From the NCBI RefSeq assembly GCF_009389715.1, contig NW_024067666.1, positions 3,079,001 through 3,143,000 of the forward strand: a stretch of 64,000 bases of DNA. Direction: 5' to 3'. A program made the position numbers and the translations under genes. The notes beneath the pieces are model-generated. The model was given only the letters and a program-made list of their open reading frames with translations, had not been told where the DNA came from and made no database searches. Numbering within the stretch: the first letter of the stretch is position 1; each line of letters starts with the position of its first letter. Shown in pieces: positions 46,301-57,700 of this stretch. Origin of the DNA: Phoenix dactylifera. Taxonomy: Eukaryota; Streptophyta; Magnoliopsida; Arecales; Arecaceae.

Positions 46301-49300
46301 GTCCAAGCCAAAATTGGCAAATCCGATCCGGGCGCGTTGCGATTATCACGCGCAGGGGGGACCCCCCCCCCCCCCGGGTGTGGGCTTGAGCCAGGTTTCT
46401 TTTTGCCATAAATACGCCTCTTCATTTCTTTTTAAACCCTATCAGATCCGATAGAGTTATCTAATCCAACCTATCCTCTCTCTGTTTCCGAAAGCCTCTC
46501 TGTTTCTTGTTCCCGAGAAGAGTCTCCCTGTTTTCTTCTCTGTTGTCATTCCAAGAGCGCGGTTCTGGGCTGTTCGACCGTCACTTCATCTGCGAGTGTA
46601 CGCTTGGAGTGATCCAGTTGTTGTATCCTGGAGGATAGGCCGCCATTACCTGCTACACCGAGATTCAATCTCCGAGGGGCGCGATCTATTCTTAAGGACA
46701 GTGAAATCACGCCTCAACTGATAAGTTCTTCCTTCTTTCATCTATTATTTTTCTTACAATCTTAAGAATAGTTCGGCATGGATTCTGCTATGATTACTGC
46801 TAGATCAATTCCTGATACTTCTAAAATTGAGAGTTTCAATGGTATGTATTTTAAGAGATGGCAAGAACGTGTTTATTCTGCATTGGATATGCTTAATTTT
46901 GCTCAGTATTTAAATCAGTCAAAACCGATAGAAGGGTCTGAAGATTTTGACACTAAATTCAAAGAGTGGGAACATGGAAATAAAATCTGTAGACACACAA
47001 TTCTGAGTACACTGTCCAATGAACTTTTTGATGTCTACTGTTCATACAAAGAAGCTGCAGAAATTTGGGAAAATCTGAATAAAAAATATGTGTTAGAAGA
47101 TGCTGGAGTACAGAAATATGCTATAGGAAGTTTTCTGCACTTTCAAATGTCCGAGGATAGGGATGTGTCATCCCAAATACATGATTTTCATAGATTAGTC
47201 ACTGATCTTAAAAATGAAGATATAATGCTTCAAGAAGTTTTCCTAGCCGGCTGTTTAATTGAAAAATTACCTGAGTCTTGGAAACATTATAAAAATAGCA
47301 TGAAGCACAAAAGGAAACATATGAGTCTTGAAGATGTTATTGTTCATATTAGAATAGAAGAACAAAATCGAGTCAGAGACCGAGAACAATTGGCCAAGGA
47401 AATGACTACAAAAGCCAATGTTATAGTCAGCAAACCAGGTGGATCTCGTTCAAAGTCCAAGAAGCCTTATCTCAAAAATGATAAGAAACCTAAGTTCCAA
47501 GGTCCAGGTTTTAAAAGAAAAGGAACTTGTTTTGTTTGTGGAAAACCTGGACATTATGCTAATCAATGCAGGTTTAGAAAAAGGAATGATATATCTGCTA
47601 AACCAAATGCTAACTTGGTGGAGACAGATATTATTGCAGCAGTTGTGTTTGAAACCAACATGGTTATGGGAGCAAAGGACTGGGTGGTAGACTCTGGGGC
47701 TACCAGACATATTTGTGGAAATAGAAGTGCGTTTACTTCCTACACTCCATTGAATGAAGGCGAGGAACAAGTGTTCATGGGTGATTCGAGACCCTCGCCA
47801 GTGGTTGGCAAAGGAAAAGTACTCCTCAAGCTAACATCAGGAAAAGTCCTTTCCCTGAATGATGTGCTGCATGTTCCTAATATCCGTTGGAACTTAGTAT
47901 CTGTTTCTTTATTAGGAAAGGCTGGAGTTAAAGTGTATTTTGAGTCTGATAAAATTGTAATGACTAAGAACAATGTTTTCATTGGGAAGGGTTATTGTAA
48001 CCAGGGTTTATTTGTCTTGAATGTAACCGAAACTATGAATGAAAATGCATCATCTTTTGCTTATTTGATTGATTCTGTTGATGTATGGCATGGTAGATTA
48101 GGACATGTTAATTTTTCTTATATCAAGAAAATGAAAGACCTAGGCTTGTTAAATAATATTACCTTTGGAAATGTGAATGATAAATGTGAAGTATGTGTAG
48201 AATCTAAATCTACTAAAAAGAGTCATAAGTCAATAGAAAGAGAAACTGAATTACTTGGATTAATACATTCTGATTTAGGAGATTTGAAAAACACTCCAAC
48301 TAGAGGAGGAAAAAGATTTTACATAACTTTTATTGATGATTATTCTAGATACACTAAGGTATATCTACTTAGGACTAAAGATGAAACTTTTGAAAAATTT
48401 CAGCAATATGTTACTGAAGTAGAAAATAAATTTAATAAGAAAATTAAAAGAATAAGGACTGATAGAGGAGGAGAATATGAGTATAATCTCTTCAATAAAT
48501 TTTGTGAAGATAAAGGTATAATCCATGAGATTACCCCACCATATTCTTCTGAATCTAATGGAGTTGCTGAACGTAAAAATAGAACTCTAAAAGAAATGAT
48601 GAATGCTATGTTAATAAGCTCAGGAGTACCTCTTTATTTGTGGGGGGAAGCTATTCTTTCTGCTTGTCACATTCAAAATAGAATACCTTATAAAAAATCT
48701 GGTAAGACACCCTATGAGTTTTGGGAAGGTCATGTACCTAACCTTACATATCTTAAAGTGTGGGGGTGTTTGGCCAAAGTTTTATTACCTGAACCAAAGA
48801 AAAGAAAGTTGGGACCTAAAACCTTTGATTGCTTATTTATTGGTTATGCATTAAATAGTGCTGCTTATAGATTCTTGGTATTAAAATGTGAATCTAATAT
48901 TATGGAACCCAACACTATAGTAGAATCTAAAAATGCTGATTTCTTTGAACATATCTTTCCTATGAAACTAGGTAAAGAAAAAATTGACTCTCAGTCTCAT
49001 AATAAACAAGAAAAGGAGGCACATGAAAATTATGAAATTGATTTAAGAAGAAGTAAAAGAACTAGAAAAGAGAAAAATTTTGAAAATGATTTTTACACCT
49101 TTCTTGTTGATAATGAACCTCAAACTTATAAAGAAGCAATAACTTCAGCTGATGCACCTTTTTGGAAGGAGGCTATTAATAATGAAATAGAGTCTATTAT
49201 GTCTAATCATACATGGACCTTAGTTGATTTGCCTCCAGGTGCTAAATCAATTGGCTGTAAGTGGATTTTTAAAAGAAAGTTAAAACCAGATAATTCAATT

Positions 49301-52300
49301 GATAAGTTTAAAGCAAGATTAGTAGCAAAAGGATACTCACAAAGAAAAGATATTGATTATTTTGACACCTTTGCACCAGTTTCTAGAATTTCATCTATTA
49401 GAGTACTCATTGCATTAGCATCCATTCATAATTTAGTAATTCACCAAATGGATGTAAAAACTGCATTCTTGAATGGAGAATTAGATGAAGAAATTTACAT
49501 GGAACAACCTGAAGGTTGTGTTGTTCCTGGTAATGAGCACAAAGTTTGTAAATTAGTAAAATCCTTATATGGATTAAAACAAGCACCTAAACAATGGCAT
49601 GAAAAATTTGATAAAGTATTGGTATCTAATGGCTTTCTAATTAATGAGGCTGATAAGTGTGTTTATAGTAAGGTTGTTAATAATGTTGTTGTGATCATAT
49701 GTTTGTATGTTGATGATATGCTTATAATGGGAACTGATTTGAATATAGTTATAGATACTAAGAAATTTTTAGCTTCAAATTTTGATATGAAAGATATGGG
49801 TGAAGCTGATGTAATTCTTGGGATTAAAATAACAAGAAGTTCTAATGGACTTATGCTATCACAAGAACACTATATTGAGAAAATTTTAAGAAAATTTGAG
49901 CATTATGATAGTAAACCCGTATCTACTCCATATGATGCTAGTATACATTTAAGGAAAAATAAAGATAATGGTATTTTACAAATAGAATATGCTCGCATCA
50001 TTGGTAGTTTAATGTTTTTAGTTAACTGCACTCGTCCTGATATTGCTTATGCAGTAGGAAGATTAAGTAGGTATACTCATAATCCTAGTAAGGACCATTG
50101 GAGTGCTGTTCATAGAGTACTAAGGTACTTGAAAGGAACCATTAATTATGGTTTGTTATATCGTGGATTTCCAGCTGTACTAGAAGGGTATAGTGATGCA
50201 AATTGGATCTCTGATTCAGATGAGATAAAATCCACGAGTGGATATATCTTTACTCTTGGTGGGGGTGCAGTATCTTGGAAATCATCCAAGCAAACATGCA
50301 TCGCTCGGTCTACAATGGAGTCCGAGTTTATTGCCTTAGAAAAGGCAGGTTCTGAAGCTGAATGGCTTAGAAATCTTGTGGGAGATATTCCATTATGGAA
50401 TAAACCAACACCTTCTGTGTCTATTCTTTGTGATAACCAAGCTGCTATATATCGAGCTAAGAATAAAGTTTATAATGGGAAGAATAGACACATAAGGTTG
50501 AGACATAATATTGTAAGGCAGCTGCTTGATGATGGGATTATATCTCTTGAGTTTGTAAAGTCAGAGTTGAATTTGGCCGATCCTTTGACAAAACCACTAG
50601 GTAGAAAACTAGTGAGTGAAACATCGAGGGGGATGGGACTAATGCCTATATCAAAGTCAATAACGACAGAAACCCAACATGTGTGATTGGAGATCCCATG
50701 AAGCATGTTCATATGGGTAATAACAAGTCGCTAGTTGACTGTGAGTACACTATCATATTTAATTTTGAAAATCCATCCCTATGGTGTAGATAGTGCAAAC
50801 TGCAGTAGATAAGGATGAGGTAAAGCTCTTAATGGATACCATAGTCCTTTAGGATGGTGTGTCTACCTGCAGTACACACTTGATGGATCCACCTATATGG
50901 GTGTGGGAGTGGGGCCGCTTCCTATGAGAATTAGGCAGTTCTCTAAAGCACTCATGAATATCCAGGTAAGGTGCATGGCCTATTTGCACCAACCCGTTTA
51001 AAACAAGCCCAGAACTTTAGAGGTCAATGTGGTCTATGGGTCACTGATTTACATGAAGGACTTTTGGTTCATAGAAATTTTTATTTCACCAAAGTTCTGT
51101 AAGTCATACTTACTAGTCCTAAAACATGGTTCATAGTCTCAAAGACACCATTTTTGATGCATTAAACTCTCGCGCTCGTTAACTTATTATTGAATTTTAA
51201 AATATGTGGGGGATTGTTGGAATATTTTAAAATTCCAATTCTGCCCTTCTTTGCTTTTTGCCTTTTTGTTTAGTGTACTTCCTTTAGTCCCACATTGGAA
51301 AGAGATAAAACTTAAAAGGTCTTTATGTAGTATTCAGCCTTTCTAACTTGGTGAAGCAAAGAAAGAAAGTAGCCCACGCGCGCATGAGCCCAATGGAGGT
51401 CCAAGCCAAAATTGGCAAATCCGATCCGGAAACGTTTAACCGGGCGCGTTGCGATTATCACGCGGGGGGGGGGGGGGTCTCCCTGTTTTCTTCTCTGTTG
51501 TCATTCCAAGAGCGCGGTTCTGGGCTGTTCGACCGTCACTTCATCTGCGAGTGTACGCTTGGAGTGATCCAGTTGTTGTATCCTGGAGGATAGGCCGCCA
51601 TTACCTGCTACACCGAGATTCAATCTCCGAGGGGCGCGATCTATTCTTAAGGACAGTGAAATCACGCCTCAACTGATAAGTTCTTCCTTCTTTCATCTAT
51701 TATTTTTCTTACAAGATGTTGGGTTTAGCAAAGACATTTTATAATCTCAATAACTGACAAATTGATACTTGAGGCTAAGTCCATTGTTTGGTCGGAGCAC
51801 AATGCCAATTAAATACAAAATTTTTTTTCTATAGGGTGACTTTAAGATGCAATATTATTTTAAATAACTATTCTGGTTATCTTGGAAGTGGACTATAGTT
51901 ATATTTGCATAGTTGTACCATATTCTTTCCCTGATGGTAAGCTTAAGTTACAGCAATTTTTCTTTCCAGGTGAAAATAAGTTCAAATTAGGTAGCTTGCA
52001 TGACTCGGTTCAAGTCTCTGTTTACAATTTCCATTTTGTTTTCGTATTTCCTATATCGATCCTTGCCTTCTTCCCTCTTGTTTATGTTATTACAAGTCTA
52101 GGTGAATTTCTATGGGAGCTCTATCATTTCAGGAACTTAAACTACACAGCAACTTGCTACTGCAGTAAGATTAACTAATCAGTACAGCAATCTATTAATG
52201 TATAAGAGTTTAGATTAGGATGAAGTGCTACTTACATGAGAGGCAATAAAGTAAGCTATTAGGTTGAGGCAAAAGCCCCACCAAATTGTTCCAAAAATGT

Positions 52301-54197
52301 AGCCAGTAACTTTCTGCATCCTTCTCATCACACAGATGCTGTGATATACCTTGGGGAGGAATTGGAACAAGAAGATCAACAGAAGTATAGTCATAATGAG
52401 CTTAATCTGTTCTTCTCTTATCAATTTTGGTATAACCAGCCAAAAGACAGCCTGCATAGGTTCAGAATGTAAGGAAGAGTAAGTATAAACAACATTCAAA
52501 GTTCATCAAATAAACCAGACACACCTAAGTTAGGTTTGGTCTAATTTAGGTTCATAGCTTGGTCCCATTGGTCTCAGCCTATTCACCTATCTACCACACA
52601 CCCTTGTCCTCATATAAATGAATGCAATCAGTTCATGTCAGTGCATTAGTCCCCATGAGATAGATGCTATAAATTAAATCTCTACCAAAAGATTGAGCAA
52701 CGAGTACTCCACAAAAAGAAGAAACTTCTTGACAAGTCTTGGTTGCATCATGGCGTCTAATTTTCCATTGCCTGGTCTGCTAAACCTCAACGCAGATACG
52801 CGCCAGCCATCCTGACTGCAACAAGAAATCTTACGCTAAGATCTGTTCATTATTTTATTAATCCACTGCATCATCTACTATTTTAGCTCTCTATCTAGTA
52901 CGTCAGTTTTTCGGTACATTTGTAATTCAGTTTCCAAATTCAAATTGACACATATAGAACCATCTTGAATTTGAAAGGATGTTAGAATAATTTTAGAGAT
53001 CCTATAAAAAGCTGTATCACTCATAATATTTTTTTTATTAGCATAATTCTGTGCCAACTTATATTAGTTTTCTTTATTAGCATAATATCGTTAGTTTAGT
53101 GGATTACGTGACAACCTGTATCGCCTATATTATTTTTTATATATGAAATCTGTACGGGAATATATATAACCTTTAAAATATACTGAATATGGCAGAAGTA
53201 ATGGAGAAATAAAATCATTTTTCTCTCTCCTTTTCTTTTGTTTTTCTCTTCTTCTCTAAATATTTCAACAATTTCTTTAATTGACGAAGCGCTTTCATAT
53301 TTTGAATCCTAACCGAAGTAATGCGTGATTAAGACTGTATCATCTCAAGAAAAAGGCAACACTAATCTAAATATCGCTAGCTGAATAAAGCTAATTAACT
53401 GGTCCTAATTATAATTACCTGGGGCACCGGGAGGATGACGAAGATGTCGAACCAGAAGCCTTTGAGGGAGCGCAGGTAGCGGGCGGCGATGGTCCGGGCG
53501 TCCCACACCAGCTTGCCGCAACCCACCACCAGCGACTCCCTCGACACGTACGCCACCCGGAGCTGCAGCCACACGTGCATCACGTGCACCGCGTCGGCGC
53601 ACGTGCGCAGCACCGTCACCACCGCCGCCAGCCCGCCGTCCATGTACAGGCACGGCGCGCCGCCCCGCCCGATCGACAGCGCATAGAAGAACAGGGGGTC
53701 CACCGCCAGCGCCGCCGCCCGGGCCAGCAGTATCGCCCGGTTCCACCGCCGGACTTGCTTGCTCCTCGGATCGAGAACCGAGCCGAAGATCCAGGAATTC
53801 GGCCGGCGTTGGAGGCCCGCGGGGCGGGGGGCGGGCTGGCTCCGGATCGGGATCAGCGAGGAGCCGGCGCTGGCCTCCCACTCGGGCGTGTGGGCGCGGT
53901 CGCAGCTGGTCGAGTGGAACGCCGGCACGCCCGGCTGGGTGCATGCGTAGCACTCCACCGCCGCAGGCGGTATCGGGTTGCCGCCGCCGCCACTTTCCTC
54001 GCTGCTGTCCGTGTCATCATCGTCGTCCGACCGGATCTTTCGATGCCGGAACGCTCCCACCCACCTGAGAGATGATTTCAGCTCGACAACACGAAAGCAG
54101 CAGTAGTGATAGTAGTAGAACCAGATGCAAAAGCTGGGGGATTGGTGCCTTTGACATACCTTGAGAGGAAAGAGTGGAATTCAGAGAACAAAGACAT
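43315..54197 (-). CDS. CNGC2: Cyclic nucleotide-gated ion channel, CNGC2/DND1 type
   Basis: Minus-strand exons are 54160-54197, 53419-54064, 52236-52451, 45115-45443, 44810-44921, 44460-44696, 43905-43991 and 43315-43800. All are GT-AG and the phases match: 2151 bases, 716 residues, against about 726 in Arabidopsis CNGC2. The N-terminus has the CNGC2-typical [16 protein letters not shown] (about 50-65). S1 is at about 120-144 ([11 protein letters not shown]), and S4-S5 include [12 protein letters not shown]. The pore has STFGND with filter GND at 413-415, S6 ends [13 protein letters not shown], the nucleotide-binding domain spans about 527-650 (GDELLSWCL at 597-605), and an IQ calmodulin site lies at about 663-677 ([15 protein letters not shown]). 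Known CNGC2 proteins are plasma-membrane Ca2+-permeable channels in immunity and Ca2+ handling, often working with CNGC4. Exon 2 is far GC-richer than later exons. Intron 3 holds a copia insertion. The start in exon 1 is supported by RWVGAF across the splice. Confidence 0.93.
46117..46758 (+). repeat. 5' LTR of copia element 2 (642 bp)
   Basis: Starts TGTTGGAATATT, ends TTTTTCTTACA. A TATA-like CCATAAATACG near 46407-46417 is a candidate promoter. A run of 6 G, one A and 14 C lies at 46355-46375. Compared with the 3' LTR it lacks 14 bases near 46330 between two CCGG words, which fits a microhomology deletion. Confidence 0.95.
46778..50686 (+). CDS. Copia gag-pol polyprotein, element 2
   Basis: A single 1302-residue frame. 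In order: UBN2-type Gag (about 10-220); zinc knuckle [14 protein letters not shown] (about 251-264); aspartic protease DSGA (about 305); integrase starting WHGRLGH (about 438), with catalytic D in IHSDLGD, D in RTDRGGEY and E in NGVAERKNR; reverse transcriptase with [11 protein letters not shown] and YVDDM (about 977); RNase H with YSDANW, the E of STMESEF and CDNQAAI. No stop or frameshift interrupts it, so it may be competent. Its ATG stands only 20 bases after the LTR end, leaving almost no untranslated internal leader. It is similar in domain order to the element 1 protein but clearly different in sequence. Confidence 0.94.
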   Translation: MDSAMITARSIPDTSKIESFNGMYFKRWQERVYSALDMLNFAQYLNQSKPIEGSEDFDTKFKEWEHGNKICRHTILSTLSNELFDVYCSYKEAAEIWENLNKKYVLEDAGVQKYAIGSFLHFQMSEDRDVSSQIHDFHRLVTDLKNEDIMLQEVFLAGCLIEKLPESWKHYKNSMKHKRKHMSLEDVIVHIRIEEQNRVRDREQLAKEMTTKANVIVSKPGGSRSKSKKPYLKNDKKPKFQGPGFKRKGTCFVCGKPGHYANQCRFRKRNDISAKPNANLVETDIIAAVVFETNMVMGAKDWVVDSGATRHICGNRSAFTSYTPLNEGEEQVFMGDSRPSPVVGKGKVLLKLTSGKVLSLNDVLHVPNIRWNLVSVSLLGKAGVKVYFESDKIVMTKNNVFIGKGYCNQGLFVLNVTETMNENASSFAYLIDSVDVWHGRLGHVNFSYIKKMKDLGLLNNITFGNVNDKCEVCVESKSTKKSHKSIERETELLGLIHSDLGDLKNTPTRGGKRFYITFIDDYSRYTKVYLLRTKDETFEKFQQYVTEVENKFNKKIKRIRTDRGGEYEYNLFNKFCEDKGIIHEITPPYSSESNGVAERKNRTLKEMMNAMLISSGVPLYLWGEAILSACHIQNRIPYKKSGKTPYEFWEGHVPNLTYLKVWGCLAKVLLPEPKKRKLGPKTFDCLFIGYALNSAAYRFLVLKCESNIMEPNTIVESKNADFFEHIFPMKLGKEKIDSQSHNKQEKEAHENYEIDLRRSKRTRKEKNFENDFYTFLVDNEPQTYKEAITSADAPFWKEAINNEIESIMSNHTWTLVDLPPGAKSIGCKWIFKRKLKPDNSIDKFKARLVAKGYSQRKDIDYFDTFAPVSRISSIRVLIALASIHNLVIHQMDVKTAFLNGELDEEIYMEQPEGCVVPGNEHKVCKLVKSLYGLKQAPKQWHEKFDKVLVSNGFLINEADKCVYSKVVNNVVVIICLYVDDMLIMGTDLNIVIDTKKFLASNFDMKDMGEADVILGIKITRSSNGLMLSQEHYIEKILRKFEHYDSKPVSTPYDASIHLRKNKDNGILQIEYARIIGSLMFLVNCTRPDIAYAVGRLSRYTHNPSKDHWSAVHRVLRYLKGTINYGLLYRGFPAVLEGYSDANWISDSDEIKSTSGYIFTLGGGAVSWKSSKQTCIARSTMESEFIALEKAGSEAEWLRNLVGDIPLWNKPTPSVSILCDNQAAIYRAKNKVYNGKNRHIRLRHNIVRQLLDDGIISLEFVKSELNLADPLTKPLGRKLVSETSRGMGLMPISKSITTETQHV
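50687..51204 (+). other. 3' non-coding domain of copia element 2
   Basis: About 518 bp without a frame. It shares ordered short blocks with 5120-5640 of element 1 (CATCCCTATGG, AAGGATGAG/TAGGATGAG, CTCTTAATG, CCACCTATATG, GGGGCCGC, AGCAC-TGAA). It probably has an RNA role; inference. Confidence 0.55.
51205..51214 (+). other. Polypurine tract of copia element 2
   Basis: TGTGGGGGAT lies directly before the 3' LTR, identical to that of element 1 at 5641-5650. Confidence 0.8.
51215..51713 (+). repeat. 3' LTR of copia element 2 (499 bp, internally deleted)
   Basis: Same ends as the 5' LTR. About 157 bp net, matching 46353-46522 of the 5' LTR and including its TATA-like box, are replaced by a run of 14 G (51464-51477). 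Fourteen extra bases at about 51430-51443 are absent from the 5' copy. The rest is identical by eye. Confidence 0.93.
53419..54064 (-). other. GC-rich exon 2 of CNGC2
   Basis: This exon encodes the N-terminal cytosolic region and S1-S3. It is markedly GC-rich, mostly G or C at third positions, whereas exons 3-8 are not. Such 5'-to-3' GC gradients are typical of monocot genes. Because of this composition long frames appear in all other phases and on the opposite strand; they are shadows. Confidence 0.8.
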
Positions 54198-54730
54198 CTT
54201 CTTCCATTAATGATGGGAACCATGAGAGTGGGTTTATAGAGTGTGGTTATGTTTTCCTCTCCCTTCCTTCTCTCCCTCCTTCATTACGAGTTCGTGCGTG
54301 AATTTTGGGGAGAATAGAAGGTGGTCAGAAGTACAAGATGGATGCGATAAGAGAGAGTAGAGAGGAAGTGGTGGGTAGAAGGATGCGGTCATGTAGGTGG
54401 GGACGGCGTCCGGCGCGTGTCGTGCGACGGGAGGAGGCCGGGGATGGGGTACGGAAAGGTGGGGTCCGCCGTCGAGCACTTGGTTGGCGGTTTTGCCACG
54501 CGGGGAAGCCCGAGGAGAGAGGGTGACTTGTGGGACACCGACGACGTGCTGCCTACCGTCCGGCGCCGGATGAGGCGGAAAAACTCGAGTTTGGAGCTGC
54601 TCAAGAGATTTCATGACATTGTGTTCGATAAATAATGATGAATGGCGTGCTATAACTTGCTTCGTTTTGGATCTTCTCCCATGCATGATTGAATCAGACG
54701 TATAGCCCTGATTCACTTCAGCCATGGGCC
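54198..54730 (-). promoter_or_regulatory. CNGC2 upstream region
   Basis: A TATA-like CTATAAAC (coding strand, about 54231-54239) lies about 35 bases before the start codon. The ATG at 54223 is therefore probably untranscribed and the leader very short, unless another start site is used. 54380-54600 is GC-rich. The long frames here match nothing known to me. Confidence 0.35.
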
Positions 54731-57700
54731 TCTGTGTAATTGAGCAGGGTTGTCAATTAGTCCTAGTCTATTAGGCATTAATTAACATGGATGATCCATG
54801 ACTGAGGACAGGATCTCCTATGAATGATAATTAGTTTTCATGTAGATGAGAATTGTGGTATGAATATGATTATTTCCAACCCTGAACATCTCTCCAACAT
54901 GTGCATCTCATGTACATGGTTCTTGGCATGGTTATCTAATTGTTCCAAAATGTTATGGACTTATGGTCTAGCTCAAGTATATTCATTGTAATGTCTTCAT
55001 AAAAGAATGTGCTGATCATACTCTGAAAATGCTACCTAGCTTCATCTTTTGTTCCATGGTTGGTCATTTGTTAGGGATCGTCGTCCCTCGAGACCAATCT
55101 TCGTTGGATCAGTGAAAATCAGGATATTTGGTCGCTGAAAGCATGACTACTTATGATTCTTCTTTCTACTTATGTGCTACTTGTTTTAGTTCTTATGGAA
55201 TTGTATACTAGGACTGATATTTTATTTGAGTCGCAAGATGAATTTTCATCTGTTTTTTAACCTTAGAAATATTGTTTCCCATCTTTAATTTTCGTCTTTG
55301 GTAAAGGATAGAGCATACAAAGAATTTGGGTATAACTATTGTTGTGTCAAAAAAGATGCAGTTTTGTAATTACTCTATTAGAATAAAGATGAGCAAGTTT
55401 AGTATCCTAATGCAACTCAAATGGGTACAAACTCAAAAGGTTGGTTTTCACTATGCTCACTTTTTCCTTGTCTTTGTTTCATAGATGTGATCTGTGTAGT
55501 TATGTAGGAATACAGGTATAGTAAATAGTGATAAAGTTTTGGGTTTCATTTTTATTGTAGTATAATAGATTCTGCCTAGAACTTATTAGTGCATTTGAAA
55601 TGTGTGCTCATGTTAGAATGCAGGAACAGTAATACAGTTGTGGGTTTTATTGTTTCTCACATAACAGGCTCTAGAACTTATTATTGGATGTCAACAAATT
55701 AAAAACAAATCAAAAGAAAAATGGAAATGGCATTAAAAAATTCTTTTTTCTGTTCATGGATAATGCTTGGAATCAAATATAAATGGGATAACTTGTTTGT
55801 GTCTCTTCTGGAAGAAAGCTTTTACATATTATATTGGTTGGCTTCTGAACCTGCTTCACTATTTCTGCAAGCCAATTGTTTGTCCTCATTATATTAAAAA
55901 AAAAGAGAGGGTGGCAAATTTGGATCCCACATCCTGATTTGGCTTGACTTGGATGACTCAAGCATTGAATTGTCCAGCTTGCATTACATGCTCTTACTGT
56001 TGATACTTCAAATTGATGAAATTAGGCATATTGATTATGTTGATTACGTTCATTAGAGAAAATCATAGGAACCTAGAAACAATACTTGTGTAAGGTGAGT
56101 TGCTGCTCTCATCTCCATATCTCGGCGCACCGGTATCATGCAATATGTGAATTCTCTCAGATTGGCCCTTTGCAAGCGTGCTACTGGCTCGATGGACAAA
56201 CTCAAGGAACTGCTTTGCCTCCTTTGCTTCAATGGAATGCTTGATTGCTTGCCGGGAATGACTGACCAAAGAAAAGGAACTGGCAAACATTTGCACATAA
56301 TGGTTATCAAAGAAGAAAGGAATTGGACATGGCAAAAGGAATTAGTCGATTTGTGATTTAACAGAATCCAGCCCTTCATTTCAATTTCTTCCTCAACTGG
56401 CAAGGAACTTTAAGGTTGCAAACATCCTAACCATGCTTCTCTTGTGTCAGTAGTTGAACATAAAAAATAAAGCAGAGATAGAACTATTCTTTTTCTTTTT
56501 ATTGATGAAAAGGGAGGGAAAAGTTCACTGAATTTATTGAGATAATGAGAAGGGTACAAGAAAAGTAAAAGGACCAAGCCCAATTTAAACCAAGTTCGGA
56601 CTAGATATTCCTTTAGTTGATTATTCTCTTGATTCATTTGAGCAACAACATCATTCTTGAATTTCTCTCTCTCTCAAAAAAAAAAAAACATTATTCTTGA
56701 AGATTAAGATGGTTTAGAAAGGTTGGTTTTGTAAAATTCAGTCAAAAGAGCTACTTCGATCCATATTACGTCATGCCATGCATCTTCAAGATTAGAATTC
56801 AGTTAGGTTATTATCTTGAGGAACTCCCAAAAAAATTATCTTTCCGATATCCAAATTGTTCTCTTCTTCCTTTTCCACTGCTGCTAGTATTTTGTCTTGC
56901 CAACCAAGTGAGCCATAGGTCCAAATCAAGAGATAATAATGGCATGAGGCGTTCACTCTTTTCTTCTCTCTGTGCAAGTTGCATTTGGCAACTAATGCAA
57001 TCATTCAAGGGTTGCTTTCTTTAGTCTGGAAGGGAGAATGGCACTTGTCACTGGTGTGCAGAAGTCTTGCAATTTCCATCCACTTATTGTTGATACACAT
57101 AATGACAAGGTGTCGTCTCTGATCCATATGATCCATCTGACTACATCTGCAGCTTTTGCCTTCCACACATATATATAATTTATTTGCACCTTAAACAAAA
57201 TGTTTCCTTAATTTGGATGGTGTTGATCTTATGTCTGCCATCCTAAGGCCAAAGTAGGAGCTAATGCCATGTTTCATACAAATAATATGGCCAAGTGAGT
57301 CCCTTTCAAACAGATGGGCAGGTAATATCAACCATCAATGGAGAAGTTATGAGCATCATGTTGTAATTTATGATTGAAACAGTGTTCAGATGCTATTTTT
57401 CAAATGCTTGAATTGGGTTACTCAAAAAAACAAATATCATGATTTTGTTTTCTTTATCAATGCAGCATATATTATGGAGAAAATCTTTTAATTGCTTCTT
57501 AAACTATGTAGATAATACATAAAAATGCAAGCAGAACTCTAAGTTGTTATTTGGGAGGTCATCTGCTCCCCCTTTTTTTGTCAGATAAAATCATAAGAGA
57601 GAAAAGGTAAATCCAATGATCAGGAAATATGTCGATGGATAAAATTTCTACTATATAGCTTAATCAGTTAACATTGTGTCTGTATAGCTATCATGCCAAA

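Larger units (their letters stand above)
46112..51718 (+). mobile_element. Ty1/copia LTR retrotransposon, element 2, in CNGC2 intron 3 (antisense to the gene)
   Basis: The element occupies 46117-51713, between identical 5-bp duplications AGATG (46112-46116 and 51714-51718). Order: 5' LTR (46117-46758), a 19-base leader, one gag-pol frame (46778-50686), a non-coding domain (50687-51204), polypurine tract and 3' LTR (51215-51713). It is structurally complete. The LTRs are identical by eye outside two indels, so insertion is recent. It is transcribed in the opposite direction to CNGC2. Its family differs from element 1 (different LTRs and clearly divergent proteins). Confidence 0.96.
45444..52235 (-). 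other. Intron 3 of CNGC2, enlarged by a copia insertion
   Basis: It runs from CATGTAAGT (donor) to TTTCAG (acceptor) on the coding strand, 6792 bp. Removing the element at 46117-51713 and one AGATG leaves about 1.2 kb. The splice sites are undamaged, so normal splicing is possible if the long antisense insert is tolerated. Confidence 0.9.

Noticed and set aside
53405..53953. 182-codon frame overlapping CNGC2 exon 2 in another phase, and a 166-codon frame on the opposite strand
   Set aside because: Both arise from the high GC content of exon 2; the CNGC2 frame has the conserved motifs.
54234..54725. 163-codon minus-strand frame upstream of CNGC2
   Set aside because: It overlaps the promoter and a GC-rich stretch and has no recognisable domain.
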